Of a stretch of 64,000 nucleotides of DNA, positions 9,280-18,359 are shown one piece after another; positions within the stretch are counted from its first letter, which is position 1, and every line of letters begins with the position of its first letter. Under the pieces are notes generated by a model. The model saw only the letters and a program-made list of their open reading frames with translations. It did no database searches and was not told the DNA's origin. The DNA is from Aliishimia ponticola (GTDB lineage: Bacteria > Pseudomonadota > Alphaproteobacteria > Rhodobacterales > Rhodobacteraceae), in the NCBI RefSeq assembly GCF_004803475.1, contig NZ_SRKY01000002.1, positions 62,001 through 126,000 of the forward strand. Reading direction: 5' to 3'. A program made the position numbers and the translations under genes.

Positions 9280-9470
9280 GCGAAACGCCGGAACGGCAGA
9301 CCGGGTTCGACCGGCGCATGTTGGAGGCGCTGGTCTGTCCTTTGACCGGGGCCACGCTGAGCTATGATGCAGAGCGTCAGGAGCTTGTTTCAGACCGTGC
9401 GCGGCTGGCTTTTCCCATCCGTAACGGCATCCCGATCATGCTGGAAGACGAGGCACGCGCCCTGTCCTGA
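9276..9470 (+). CDS. Trm112/UPF0434-family small protein
   Basis: This is a 64-residue protein with the compact fold of the Trm112/YcaR family. The motifs are [15 protein letters not shown] and [17 protein letters not shown]. Eukaryotic and archaeal Trm112 activates methyltransferases. The bacterial role is not established. Only one Cys of the ancestral zinc knuckle remains, so zinc binding is doubtful. It is coupled to the LON-domain gene by a 4-base overlap. Confidence 0.92.
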   Translation: MSETPERQTGFDRRMLEALVCPLTGATLSYDAERQELVSDRARLAFPIRNGIPIMLEDEARALS

Positions 9471-9537
9471 GCCATGCGTGACCTGCCGGAGCGCCATTCG
9501 GCGCGCGTGATAGTTCGCGTTCATGCCACGCAGGCAT

Positions 9538-9555
9538 TGAGGGGCTGCCCCCTCA
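9538..9555. terminator. Palindromic hairpin between convergent genes
   Basis: A perfect 7-bp stem (TGAGGGG / CCCCTCA) with loop CTGC lies between the converging Trm112-like and ubiquinone-hydroxylase genes. There is no T tract on either strand. It may be a bidirectional terminator or part of a dispersed palindromic repeat. Confidence 0.45.
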
Positions 9556-9577
9556 AACTCCCCAGTCAGATACCCGG

Positions 9578-10798
9578 TTAAAGCGGCTGACCGCGCAGCA
9601 GCTTGGGAAGCTCGCCCGTCAGCCCTGCCGCTTCGCGGATAAAGCCGCGTCGCAGGGCGGGGATCGACTGGACCGCACCCATCCCGATATCCCGAGCAAA
9701 ACGCAGGATGGGATTGTCATTGGAGAAGAGGCGGTTGAAGCTGTCCGTCGCCAGGGCGAGCGCGGCTGTGTCGAAGCGGCGCCATTGCTGATAACGGTCC
9801 AGAACGGTCGGCGCGCCAAGGTCTTCGCCGCGTCGGCGCGCGTCGCACAGCACCTCGGCCAAGGCGGCCACGTCCCGCAGCCCGGCATTAAGACCTTGCC
9901 CCGCAATCGGGTGCATTCCATGCGCGGCATCGGCCACCAGTGCGAGGCGCGGGGCGATGAAACTATTGGCGAGGCTCAGCCCCAGCGGATAGGTGAACCG
10001 CGCACCGGCAAGTGAAATCTCGCCCAGGAAACTGCCGAACCGGGGGCGCAGATGCTCCAGATATGCGGCGTCTGACAGCGCATTGATCCGTGCCGCGTTC
10101 TGCGTGGTTTCCGACCAGACGATCGAACTGCGGTTCCCTGTAAGCGGCAGGATCGCCAGCGGTCCGGGGGGCATGAAGAACTGATGCGCCACACCGTTAT
10201 GCGGTTTTTCATGGGCGATGGCACAGACCAGCGCGGTTTGGTCATAGCCCCATGCCATGCGGCGAATTCCAGCGCGCTCTGCGGTGCCACTGCTGCGTCC
10301 GTCGGCCCCGATCAGCAGTGCCGCCGAGATCGTATCGCCCGTACTCAGCGTCACTGTAACGCCGGGTCCAGCGGTGTTTTGCGCGGTCACTTGCGTCGAT
10401 GGTCGGTGGGTAATGCCCGAAGTCGTCGCAACTGCGTCCAGCAGAGCGCGGCGCAAGTGCCGGTCTTCGATCATGTAGCCCATCGGGCCTTCTTCGATTT
10501 CGGCGTGATCGAAATGCAAGAAGAACGGCGACGGGCCTTCGCCCGCGCGGCCATCCGTGACCTTGATATCCAGCATCGGCTGCGCGTCGGCGTCCAGCGC
10601 AGGCCAAATCCCGAGCGTCTGCAAGAGGCGCTGTGAGGACAGGGCAATCGCATAGGAGCGGCCGTCGAAATCGGTCTGCCGCTGCGCGTCGACGGAGAGC
10701 GCATCAACCAGAGTCACGGTCATTCCGGTCTGGGCAAGCGCCAATGCAAGGCTGGTTCCGGCGAGGCCGCCGCCGGTTATGACGATATCGGTATCCAT
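9578..10798 (-). CDS. UbiH/UbiF/VisC-family ubiquinone biosynthesis hydroxylase
   Basis: This FAD- and NAD(P)H-dependent aromatic monooxygenase hydroxylates a ring position in ubiquinone synthesis. The N-terminal dinucleotide fold reads DIVITGGGLAGTSLALALAQ. The GADGRSS motif lies mid-protein, and the second FAD motif is LALVADAAHGMHPIAGQGLN, with LRDVAALAEVL after it. I use the ATG at 10798, which places the Rossmann motif at the usual distance from the N terminus. An ATG 12 codons upstream is possible, and neither has a strong ribosome site. Which ring carbon it hydroxylates cannot be told from sequence alone. Confidence 0.92.
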   Translation of the reverse strand: MDTDIVITGGGLAGTSLALALAQTGMTVTLVDALSVDAQRQTDFDGRSYAIALSSQRLLQTLGIWPALDADAQPMLDIKVTDGRAGEGPSPFFLHFDHAEIEEGPMGYMIEDRHLRRALLDAVATTSGITHRPSTQVTAQNTAGPGVTVTLSTGDTISAALLIGADGRSSGTAERAGIRRMAWGYDQTALVCAIAHEKPHNGVAHQFFMPPGPLAILPLTGNRSSIVWSETTQNAARINALSDAAYLEHLRPRFGSFLGEISLAGARFTYPLGLSLANSFIAPRLALVADAAHGMHPIAGQGLNAGLRDVAALAEVLCDARRRGEDLGAPTVLDRYQQWRRFDTAALALATDSFNRLFSNDNPILRFARDIGMGAVQSIPALRRGFIREAAGLTGELPKLLRGQPL

Positions 10799-10882
10799 GT
10801 CGCAGATATTGGCCCGCAGCTTGGGATTGTCCATGCGCTATCGTGTCGTTACCGTCGCCGCGTTACATTGCAGGGGACAGGC

Positions 10883-12211
10883 ATGGTCGAATGGCAAGGC
10901 AAGAGCGCAGCAGAGCTGGGGCGCGGGATCGCGGCAGGGCAGGTGGACCCGGTGGAGCTGACATCAGCCTATCTGGAGACTGCCGAGGCCCATCCGCAAA
11001 GTGGCCGGATTTATGCGCGCCTGACGCCGGACCGGGCCCTGGCCGAGGCACATGCCGCACGGGGTCGCGCGCGCACCGGGATGCGGCTTTCTGCGCTGGA
11101 TGGCGTGCCGATTTCGTGGAAAGACCTGTTCGACACGGCAGGGATCGTGACCGAAGCGGGCTCTCTCCTGTTGGAAGGCCGGGTGCCAACACGCGACGCG
11201 CGGGTGCTGCAAAGCGCGACGGCGATGGGGCTGGTCTGTCTGGGCAAGACCCATATGAGTGAACTGGCGTTTTCCGGTCTGGGGTATAATCCGTCGACCG
11301 AAACTTCGCCCAATATCAACGATGCGGGGGCGGTTCCGGGTGGGTCGTCTTCGGGGGCGGCGGCCTCGGTGGCCTTTGGTCTGGCCCCGGCGGCGATCGG
11401 GTCGGATACCGGCGGGTCTGTGCGCCTGCCCGCCGCGTGGAACGATCTGGTTGGTCTGAAAACGACGCATGACCGGCTAAGCCTTGATGGGGTCGTGCCG
11501 CTTTGCCTGCGCTTTGACACGGTTGGGCCTTTGACCCGCACGGTGGAGGACGCCGCGCTGCTGCTTGCTGCGATGGAAGGCACCGTCGCGCCTGATCTTG
11601 GCGGGGCGTCGCTGCGCGGCGCACGTCTTGCGGTGCTTGAGACGATTGCGCTGGAGGATGTGCGCGATGCGCCCGGTACCGCATTCGATGACGCCGTGCG
11701 CCGGCTGGAGGCCGCAGGCGCGACAATCCAGCGGATCAAGGTCCCGGAGCTGGCCGAGGCGATGGGCTTTGGCGGTTCGCTGTACACGGCAGAGGCCTAC
11801 GGACTTTGGAAAGACGTGATCGAAGCCGCGCCGGACAAGATGTTCGCCGAAGTGCTGACCCGCTTCCGCCTGGGCGGAGAGGTCAGCGCGTCCGATTACG
11901 TTGCCCGCTGGCGGCGGCTCGCCGATATTCGCGCGGCCTATGCGGCGGCAACAGCCGGGTTCGACGCGGTTCTGGTGCCGACGGCTGCCAGCCTGCCGCC
12001 GGAATTGGCGCGGTTGCAAACCGACAGCGACTACTTCATCGCAGAAAATCTGCTGGCGCTGCGCAACACCCGGATCGGGAACCTGATGGGCCTGTGTGGA
12101 CTGACCTTGCCCACGGGTGTGCCAAGCTGCGGCATCCAATTGATGGCCGGGCCGGGGCAGGATGTGCGCTTGCTGCGCCTTGGGGCCGCGGCAGAAGCGG
12201 CGCTGGCCTGA
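10883..12211 (+). CDS. Amidase-signature family amidohydrolase
   Basis: This cytoplasmic amidase of 442 residues has a complete Ser-cisSer-Lys triad. Lys80 is in PISWKDLFDTAG, the cis-serine in GGSSSG (155-157) and nucleophile Ser179 in SDTGGSVR. The substrate is unknown. Relatives include amidases, allophanate hydrolase and GatA, but there are no gatB/gatC neighbours and GatA-specific extensions are absent. The start at 10883 is preceded by AGGGGACAGG. It is divergent from the ubiquinone hydroxylase and followed, after ~130 bases, by an aminotransferase. Confidence 0.92.
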   Translation: MVEWQGKSAAELGRGIAAGQVDPVELTSAYLETAEAHPQSGRIYARLTPDRALAEAHAARGRARTGMRLSALDGVPISWKDLFDTAGIVTEAGSLLLEGRVPTRDARVLQSATAMGLVCLGKTHMSELAFSGLGYNPSTETSPNINDAGAVPGGSSSGAAASVAFGLAPAAIGSDTGGSVRLPAAWNDLVGLKTTHDRLSLDGVVPLCLRFDTVGPLTRTVEDAALLLAAMEGTVAPDLGGASLRGARLAVLETIALEDVRDAPGTAFDDAVRRLEAAGATIQRIKVPELAEAMGFGGSLYTAEAYGLWKDVIEAAPDKMFAEVLTRFRLGGEVSASDYVARWRRLADIRAAYAAATAGFDAVLVPTAASLPPELARLQTDSDYFIAENLLALRNTRIGNLMGLCGLTLPTGVPSCGIQLMAGPGQDVRLLRLGAAAEAALA

Positions 12212-12341
12212 AAGGGCGGCGCTGTCCGAAAAGCCACAAATTTGCCACGTTAACTTTGTTGTGCTGGACGCGGCGACTCACGCTCTGTTAGTTTGACCTC
12301 AAAGCGGGGCGCAACGATCCCGCATTCGAGGCAGTACTGGC

Positions 12342-13520
12342 ATGTTTCCCGAGCGGTTTGCGAACCTTCCGGCCTATGCGTTCCCGCGTTTGCGCGCCCT
12401 TCTGGATGTGCATGAACCGGGCGGCGAGGTCGTGCATATGACGATTGGAGAGCCCAAGCACGCTTTCCCGGCCTTTGTCACCGAGGTGATTGCGGCCAAT
12501 GCGGCTGGGTTCAACTCTTACCCACCCAATGAGGGCACGCCGGGGCTGCGACAGGCGTTCTGCGACTGGGTGGCGCGGCGTTATGATGTGACCTTGGATG
12601 CGGATCAGCATGTGATGCCGCTGAACGGGACGCGCGAAGGGCTTTATAACGCGACGATGGCGCTGTGCGCCGAGCGTAAGAACGGCCAGCAGCCGACGAT
12701 CCTGATGCCGAACCCGTTCTATCAGGTCTATATGATTGCCGCGATTGCGGTCGGGGCGCAGCCGGTATTCGTGAATGCCACGGAACAGACTGGGCACCTG
12801 CCGGATTTCGCGGCTTTGCCGGAAGACCAGCTTGCGCGCTGCACGGCCGTTTACATCTGCTCGCCCGCCAACCCGCAGGGTGCGATTGCAAGCGAAACCT
12901 ATTGGTCCGATCTGATCGATCTGGCTGAAAAGTACGATTTCCGCATTTTCGCGGATGAATGCTATAGCGAGATTTACCGCGACACGCCCCCGCCGGGCAT
13001 TTTGAGTGTCGCAGAGGCGAAAGGCGCGGACCCGGAGCGGATCACCGTGTTCCATTCGCTGTCCAAGCGGTCCAACCTGCCGGGGTTGCGGTCAGGATTT
13101 CTGGCTGGCGGGCCGGAAACGATCAAGGCGGCCAAGCAGTTGCGATCCTATGCCGGAACCCCCTTGCCCCTGCCGCTTCAGGCGGCGGCGCAGGCGGTCT
13201 GGTCGGACGAGGCGCATGTGGATGAGAACCGCCGGCTTTATCGCGAAAAGTATGAAATCGCGGATCGCGTGCTGGGCAATGTGCCCGGGTACAAGACGCC
13301 CGATGCGGGGTTCTTCTTGTGGTTGCCGGTCGAAGATGGCGAGGCTGCGGCGCTCAAGCTGTGGCGCGAAACGGGCGTGCGGGTTCTGCCGGGCGCATAT
13401 CTGGCGCAGGACGTCGATGGGTTTAACCCCGGTCAGGGGTATGTTCGGGCCGCTTTGGTGGCCCCAAAAAACGAGACAGAAGCGGGGCTGACGTTGCTTC
13501 GTGACTGTCTGTATCAATGA
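12342..13520 (+). CDS. Class I/II PLP-dependent aminotransferase (possible DapC)
   Basis: Fold-type I aminotransferase of 392 residues. The PLP lysine is Lys242 in [16 protein letters not shown]. Other motifs are NPFYQVY, SPANPQG, and [10 protein letters not shown] with the pyridine-N Asp. Overall it resembles the succinyldiaminopimelate aminotransferase group (DapC), which would place it in lysine and peptidoglycan-precursor synthesis. The substrate is not proven and no other dap gene is adjacent. Its stop codon area overlaps a possible early ftsK start. Confidence 0.9.
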   Translation: MFPERFANLPAYAFPRLRALLDVHEPGGEVVHMTIGEPKHAFPAFVTEVIAANAAGFNSYPPNEGTPGLRQAFCDWVARRYDVTLDADQHVMPLNGTREGLYNATMALCAERKNGQQPTILMPNPFYQVYMIAAIAVGAQPVFVNATEQTGHLPDFAALPEDQLARCTAVYICSPANPQGAIASETYWSDLIDLAEKYDFRIFADECYSEIYRDTPPPGILSVAEAKGADPERITVFHSLSKRSNLPGLRSGFLAGGPETIKAAKQLRSYAGTPLPLPLQAAAQAVWSDEAHVDENRRLYREKYEIADRVLGNVPGYKTPDAGFFLWLPVEDGEAAALKLWRETGVRVLPGAYLAQDVDGFNPGQGYVRAALVAPKNETEAGLTLLRDCLYQ

Positions 13521-13540
13521 ATAACAAGAGGTTAGGCGGG

Positions 13541-16465
13541 ATGGCATATCAGGCACGACAACGGGAACCATTGCTGGACAGCGACACTGCAGCGGCGATT
13601 GAAAAGCGCAGCAAAGAGTTGATCGGGATTGGCCTGCTGGTGCTGTGCGTGTTGGTCACCGCAATGATCTGGTCCTATTCGCCGGATGATCCGAACTGGA
13701 TGGTATCCACGGACCGCCCGGCACAGAACTGGCTGGGCCGGACAGGGGCATCCATCGCGGGTGTGCTCTTTACCATCGTCGGTTGGGGCGCGGTCACTTT
13801 GGCGCTGATCTTTGGCGGCTGGGGTCTGCGCTTTGCCCTGCATCAGGGTACGGAGCGCGCGATTGGCCGTTTGATTTTTGCGCCGATCTGGATTGCCGCC
13901 TTCGCGATTTATGCCGCGACCTTGCCGCCAAGCGGAATGTGGCTCCAGACGCATAGCTTTGGGCTGGGCGGGCTGTTCGGCGACATGGTGATTGGTGCGA
14001 TCCTGACCGTCGTGCCGCTTGGCTCTGCCTTCGCCGTCAAGCTGATGTCCTTTCTCATGGGCGTTGCAATTGTCGTCTTCGGGGCATTCGTTCTGGGCTT
14101 TTCCCGCGCAGAATTGTCGCGGATCGGGCGCTGGCTGCTGGTCAGCCTTGTGCTGGCCTATGGTATGATCGCGACTATGCTGGGCCGGGGCGCACGTGCC
14201 GGTGTCGGCGCTGTTGCCACCGCAAGCGCCCGCCGCTCCGAACGGCGCGAAGAAGCGCGCATTGCCGCTGAAGAGGCCGCCGCCGCACAGGTTGCTTTCG
14301 TACCCGAAGACCCCGCGATGACAGAGCCGGAAAAGCCGGGTCTGCTGGCGCGTATCCCGTCGCTGATCAAGCGCCCGGAACAATCGTCGGAAGCGGAACT
14401 TGATATCCCGCTGATCGACGATGACGACATGGACGGCGCGATGGACCCGCAGGACGACACCCGCGTCAAAGCGCGTATTGCCGATGCGATCCGCGCACGG
14501 GTGCGGGCAAACCCTGCGATCCAGTCGGCCACCGTCGCACCGCTGACCAAAGGCCGTGGCCGTGGACCGGAGCCGCTGATTGTGCAGCAGCGTCCCGCCC
14601 CGCAAGAGATCCCGCCCGAGCCGCCGCTGATGGCCGCGCCGGGCCTGCCGCCCGAACCGCCACTGACCGCTGCCGCCGCTCCGGCCATGGCAGCGCCTGC
14701 CGCGCCTACAGCGCCCGTGGCCGCCCCGGCGGTGCCGCCCGCGCCTGTCGCGGAAGCGCCCTATACCGAATTCGAGGCAGAGCCGGAGGTTGATGCGCTG
14801 CCCCTTCAAGGGACAGAGCCTGCGCAACCCGCCATTCCGGTCGCGCAGCCCAAGCAGCGCGTGGTTCAGACCCCGGTGCGCAAGCCCGTCGTGCCGTCGA
14901 CCCGCGCCCAAGCCGAGGCGCAGCCAACCTTCTTTGACAGTGCGAATAACGATTTCGAACTGCCGCCACTGAACCTGCTGGCCAGCCCGGACACGATCGA
15001 ACGGCACCATTTGAGTGACGATGCGCTGGAAGAAAACGCGCGGATGCTGGAAAGCGTGCTGGACGATTATGGCGTCAAAGGCGACATCGTCAGCGTGCGT
15101 CCCGGCCCCGTCGTGACGATGTACGAACTTGAACCGGCCCCGGGCCTGAAAGCCTCTCGCGTGATCGGGTTGGCGGATGACATTGCCCGTTCCATGGCGG
15201 CACTGTCTGCGCGGGTTTCCACCGTGCCGGGCCGCTCTGTGATCGGTATCGAGCTGCCCAACGAGAACCGCGAGATGGTGAGCTTCCGGGAAATCCTGTC
15301 GGGCCGTGATTTTGGCGACGGCAACCAGAAGCTGCCCTTGGCGCTGGGCAAGGATATCGGCGGCGATCCGGTCGTGGCGAACCTTGCAAAGATGCCGCAC
15401 CTGCTGATCGCGGGGACAACCGGCTCCGGTAAGTCCGTGGCGATCAATACGATGATCTTGTCGCTGCTGTACAAGCTGACGCCGGATGACTGCCGCCTGA
15501 TCATGATCGACCCGAAGATGCTGGAACTGTCGGTCTATGACGGCATCCCACACCTTCTGTCGCCTGTTGTAACCGATCCCAAGAAAGCGGTCGTGGCCCT
15601 GAAATGGACCGTGGGCGAGATGGAAGAACGCTATCGCAAGATGTCCAAGATGGGTGTGCGGAATATCGACGGGTACAATGCCCGCGTCGCCGATGCGCTG
15701 GCCAAGGGCGAGATGTTCTCGCGGACGGTGCAGACCGGGTTCGACGAAGAAACCGGCGATCCGATTTTCGAAACGGAAGAGATCGAACCGAAGAAACTGC
15801 CCTATATCGTCGTGATCGTCGATGAAATGGCCGACCTTATGATGGTTGCCGGCAAGGAGATCGAAGCCTGCATCCAGCGTCTTGCGCAGATGGCGCGGGC
15901 CTCGGGCATCCACCTGATCATGGCGACGCAGCGCCCGTCGGTCGATGTTATCACCGGTACGATCAAGGCGAACTTCCCGACCCGGATTTCCTTCCAGGTG
16001 ACGTCGAAAATCGACTCGCGCACCATTCTGGGCGAAATGGGGGCCGAACAGCTTCTGGGCATGGGCGATATGCTTTACATGGCGGGCGGGGCGAAGATCA
16101 CCCGCTGTCACGCGCCTTTCGTGTCGGACGAAGAGGTCGAAGAGATCGTCAATCACCTCAAGGCCTTTGGTCCGCCGGAATATGTTGGCGGTGTCGTCGA
16201 AGGCCCGGACGAGGCGAAGGCGGACAATATCGATGCGGTGCTGGGGCTGAATACCGGCGGCAACACCGATGGTGAGGACGCGCTTTACGATCAGGCCGTT
16301 GCGATCGTCATCAAGGACCGCAAGTGTTCGACATCCTACATCCAGCGGAAACTGGCGATCGGCTATAACAAGGCCGCACGTCTGGTGGAGCAGATGGAGG
16401 ACGAGGGCGTCGTGTCGTCGGCCAACCATGTGGGCAAGCGGGAAATCCTTGTCCCGGAACAGTAG
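13541..16465 (+). CDS. ftsK: DNA translocase FtsK
   Basis: Septal ATP-driven DNA pump that segregates chromosome termini and activates XerCD at dif. From the ATG at 13541 (974 residues) there are four or so transmembrane segments within residues 30-220. A Pro/Ala-rich linker covers about 250-470. The motor follows, with Walker A GTTGSGKS (Lys631), Walker [13 protein letters not shown] and [12 protein letters not shown]. The C-terminal gamma winged helix recognises KOPS ([19 protein letters not shown]). An upstream in-frame ATG overlaps the aminotransferase stop, but [12 protein letters not shown] fits the family start better. Confidence 0.96.
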   Translation: MAYQARQREPLLDSDTAAAIEKRSKELIGIGLLVLCVLVTAMIWSYSPDDPNWMVSTDRPAQNWLGRTGASIAGVLFTIVGWGAVTLALIFGGWGLRFALHQGTERAIGRLIFAPIWIAAFAIYAATLPPSGMWLQTHSFGLGGLFGDMVIGAILTVVPLGSAFAVKLMSFLMGVAIVVFGAFVLGFSRAELSRIGRWLLVSLVLAYGMIATMLGRGARAGVGAVATASARRSERREEARIAAEEAAAAQVAFVPEDPAMTEPEKPGLLARIPSLIKRPEQSSEAELDIPLIDDDDMDGAMDPQDDTRVKARIADAIRARVRANPAIQSATVAPLTKGRGRGPEPLIVQQRPAPQEIPPEPPLMAAPGLPPEPPLTAAAAPAMAAPAAPTAPVAAPAVPPAPVAEAPYTEFEAEPEVDALPLQGTEPAQPAIPVAQPKQRVVQTPVRKPVVPSTRAQAEAQPTFFDSANNDFELPPLNLLASPDTIERHHLSDDALEENARMLESVLDDYGVKGDIVSVRPGPVVTMYELEPAPGLKASRVIGLADDIARSMAALSARVSTVPGRSVIGIELPNENREMVSFREILSGRDFGDGNQKLPLALGKDIGGDPVVANLAKMPHLLIAGTTGSGKSVAINTMILSLLYKLTPDDCRLIMIDPKMLELSVYDGIPHLLSPVVTDPKKAVVALKWTVGEMEERYRKMSKMGVRNIDGYNARVADALAKGEMFSRTVQTGFDEETGDPIFETEEIEPKKLPYIVVIVDEMADLMMVAGKEIEACIQRLAQMARASGIHLIMATQRPSVDVITGTIKANFPTRISFQVTSKIDSRTILGEMGAEQLLGMGDMLYMAGGAKITRCHAPFVSDEEVEEIVNHLKAFGPPEYVGGVVEGPDEAKADNIDAVLGLNTGGNTDGEDALYDQAVAIVIKDRKCSTSYIQRKLAIGYNKAARLVEQMEDEGVVSSANHVGKREILVPEQ

Positions 16466-16553
16466 TTCCCCGCCGATAACCGCGAATTGATATCGCATAT
16501 CACCGCCGTGGCCCCTATGTCAGGGGCAACGGACTGGTGAAAAGGATTTCACG

Positions 16554-17138
16554 ATGCGACTGATTGCTATGGTGCTGGCCGTTGTCATGGCGGCACCGGC
16601 CTTTGCGGACAAGCTGAGCCTGTCGGAACTTTCCGGCTATCTCAACAATCTGACCACCGCCAAGGGGGAGTTCACGCAGGTCAACGACGATGGCACGATC
16701 TCGACCGGCACGGTGATTATCAAACGCCCCGGCAAGATGCGGTTCGAATACAACCCGCCGGATAGTACGGTTGTCATTGCCGGCTCCAATACGGTTGTGA
16801 TCCTTGACGACAAGTCGAACGCGCCCCCGGAAAGCTATCCGCTGGCGCAAACGCCGCTGTCGATCATCCTTGCGCGCAATGTCGACCTGGGCCGCGCCGA
16901 TATGGTGACGGGCCATTCCTTTGACGGCACGGCGACCATCGTGACCGCGCAAGACCCGGAGCATCCGGAATACGGCAATATCCAGCTCTACTTCACCGGT
17001 GCCCCGGTCGAGCTGCGCAAATGGGTGATCAATGACGGGAATGGGCTGCGCACGGAAGTCGTGCTTGGCGCGTTGCAAAAGGGAGGATCCTTCCGCAACG
17101 CCCTGTTTGATACCAGCCGCTACGGCGCGGGACGCTAG
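16554..17138 (+). CDS. lolA: Outer-membrane lipoprotein carrier protein LolA
   Basis: Periplasmic chaperone that ferries lipoproteins from the LolCDE exporter to the outer membrane. It has an 18-residue signal peptide (MRLIAMVLAVVMAAPAFA), then the half-barrel domain with LNNLTTAKGEFTQV, RPGKMRFEYNPP and DPEHPEYGNIQL. The mature size of about 176 residues is usual for alphaproteobacteria. The ATG follows AAAAGGATTTC. FtsK-LolA adjacency is a conserved alphaproteobacterial order. No lolB is seen, as is usual in this class. Confidence 0.95.
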   Translation: MRLIAMVLAVVMAAPAFADKLSLSELSGYLNNLTTAKGEFTQVNDDGTISTGTVIIKRPGKMRFEYNPPDSTVVIAGSNTVVILDDKSNAPPESYPLAQTPLSIILARNVDLGRADMVTGHSFDGTATIVTAQDPEHPEYGNIQLYFTGAPVELRKWVINDGNGLRTEVVLGALQKGGSFRNALFDTSRYGAGR

Positions 17139-17147
17139 TAACCGGTG

Positions 17148-17738
17148 TCAGCGTGTCCGGGCCTTGCACCCGGCAAGCTGCACCTGATAGCGGTCCGCCC
17201 GCTTATCGACATCGGCAGCCACCCGCATCAGCCACGACTTGCTGGTGTAGGTCTTGCGCGCGTAACCGGTATGGCCTTCGTGATAGGCAAGATACTGGTT
17301 GCGCGCATCGCCAAGCGAAACGCCGTTACGCTCGCGCGTTTTGTTCATGTACCAGCCCATGAAATCGGAGGCATCGTCGATCCGATCCCGCCGCGCACCG
17401 CGCTTGCCGGTTTCGTTGCGATACTCGTCCCATGTGCCGTCCAGCGCCTGCGCATACCCAAAGGCAGAGCTTTGCCGCCCCATCGGGATCACACCCAGCG
17501 TGTATTTGAACGGCGTGCGCGCGTCAGAGATAAACTTGCTCTCTTGATAGATCGTTGCCATCTGCACATGCATCGGCACGCTCCATTTGCGTTCCGTCGC
17601 GCGGAACGCCTGTGCGTATTGTGGGCGCTGCTTGAGGATGGAACAGGCGTTGTCCAACTCACGCGGCGCAGAATTGTAACTGCTGCCGCAAGACGCCACG
17701 AGGCCCATCAAAATCAGCGCGCGAAAGGTTCTGCTCAT
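17148..17738 (-). CDS. SLT-domain lytic-transglycosylase-like lipoprotein
   Basis: Predicted lipoprotein of 196 residues with lipobox LVASC (Cys17). The domain resembles soluble lytic transglycosylases: Glu66 in IYQESKF is in the catalytic position, followed by SSAFGYAQALDGTWDEY and NQYLAYHEGHTGYA. It would cleave peptidoglycan glycan strands at the envelope. I chose ATG 17738 because GAGAGAGGCAG precedes it; an ATG seven codons upstream lacks a site. It is convergent with lolA, about 10 bases apart. Confidence 0.88.
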   Translation of the reverse strand: MSRTFRALILMGLVASCGSSYNSAPRELDNACSILKQRPQYAQAFRATERKWSVPMHVQMATIYQESKFISDARTPFKYTLGVIPMGRQSSAFGYAQALDGTWDEYRNETGKRGARRDRIDDASDFMGWYMNKTRERNGVSLGDARNQYLAYHEGHTGYARKTYTSKSWLMRVAADVDKRADRYQVQLAGCKARTR

Positions 17739-18017
17739 CTGCCTCTCTCGCCTTTTCATTTTTTGGCAGTTTAACCCAGATTCGAGGCTGGTAAAATCAT
17801 CTTTTGTTGTTCACGCGGACGTGTTCCATGCCCTCAGGGCGGCGCGAAGATCGGACCTTTCGCCCGGTTTGCTCAACTGGTAAGCACCGGCTTCGGCTTG
17901 GTCGCCAAACAGTACTGTATTACTGAGGTTCACAGACTGTTTCTCAAAAAATCGAAGGGAAAAATGGACAAAGTTGGGTTACTTTGTCTAGTAACGGGCG
18001 ATAGGGGCTGCAAAATT

Positions 18018-18344
18018 ATGTATCATACGCGCGCAAAGTATTATTTGGGTCAGGTTGTTCGTCACCGAAAACATCCCTTTCGAGGGGTGGTTTTTGACGT
18101 GGATCCGGAATTTTCGAATACAGAGGAATGGTATGAGGCCATTCCCGAAGATAGTCGTCCGGAAAAAGATCAACCATATTATCATCTGTTGGCCGAGAAC
18201 GACCAAAGCTATTACGTGGCTTACGTTTCGGAACAAAACCTTGTCGCAGATTACAGCGGCGAGCCGGTTGACCACCCGGATATCCCGGACCTGTTCGGTC
18301 CGTTTCAGGATGGCTACTACCCGCTGCACTTCCAGCTGAACTGA
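18018..18344 (+). CDS. hspQ: Heat-shock protein HspQ / YccV-like hemimethylated-DNA-binding domain
   Basis: Small cytoplasmic protein of 108 residues. Family motifs are YYLGQVVRHRKHPFRGVVFDVDP, here starting at residue 7, then YHLLAENDQSYYVAYVSEQNL and GPFQDGYYPLHFQLN. In enterobacteria HspQ promotes Lon proteolysis and limits DnaA levels. The open frame extends 40 codons further upstream, but that part is AT-rich and unlike the family, so I start at the ATG at 18018. That ATG has no strong ribosome site. The stop codon lies inside a hairpin shared with the gene opposite. Confidence 0.9.
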   Translation: MYHTRAKYYLGQVVRHRKHPFRGVVFDVDPEFSNTEEWYEAIPEDSRPEKDQPYYHLLAENDQSYYVAYVSEQNLVADYSGEPVDHPDIPDLFGPFQDGYYPLHFQLN

Positions 18345-18359
18345 CCCAGAAGGGTCAGT
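18340..18359. terminator. Bidirectional hairpin containing both convergent stop codons
   Basis: A perfect 8-bp palindrome (ACTGACCC-AGAA-GGGTCAGT) spans the hspQ stop (18342-18344) and the stop of the opposing gamma-glutamyltransferase-like gene (18355-18357). Each arm carries one TGA. There is no T run, so it is a weak or Rho-assisted terminator at best. Confidence 0.5.

Noticed and set aside
13532-16498. 988-codon open frame on the minus strand
   Set aside because: It lies exactly opposite ftsK, with His/Arg-rich composition typical of a complementary shadow frame.
17871-17960. tRNA-like stretch (GCTCAACTGGTAAGC resembles a D arm)
   Set aside because: I could not fold an acceptor stem or a proper anticodon arm, and the T-arm GTTCRANYC consensus is absent.
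17898-18017. 40-codon N-terminal extension of hspQ
   Set aside because: It is AT-rich, unlike the family and without a ribosome site. The start at 18018 fits better.
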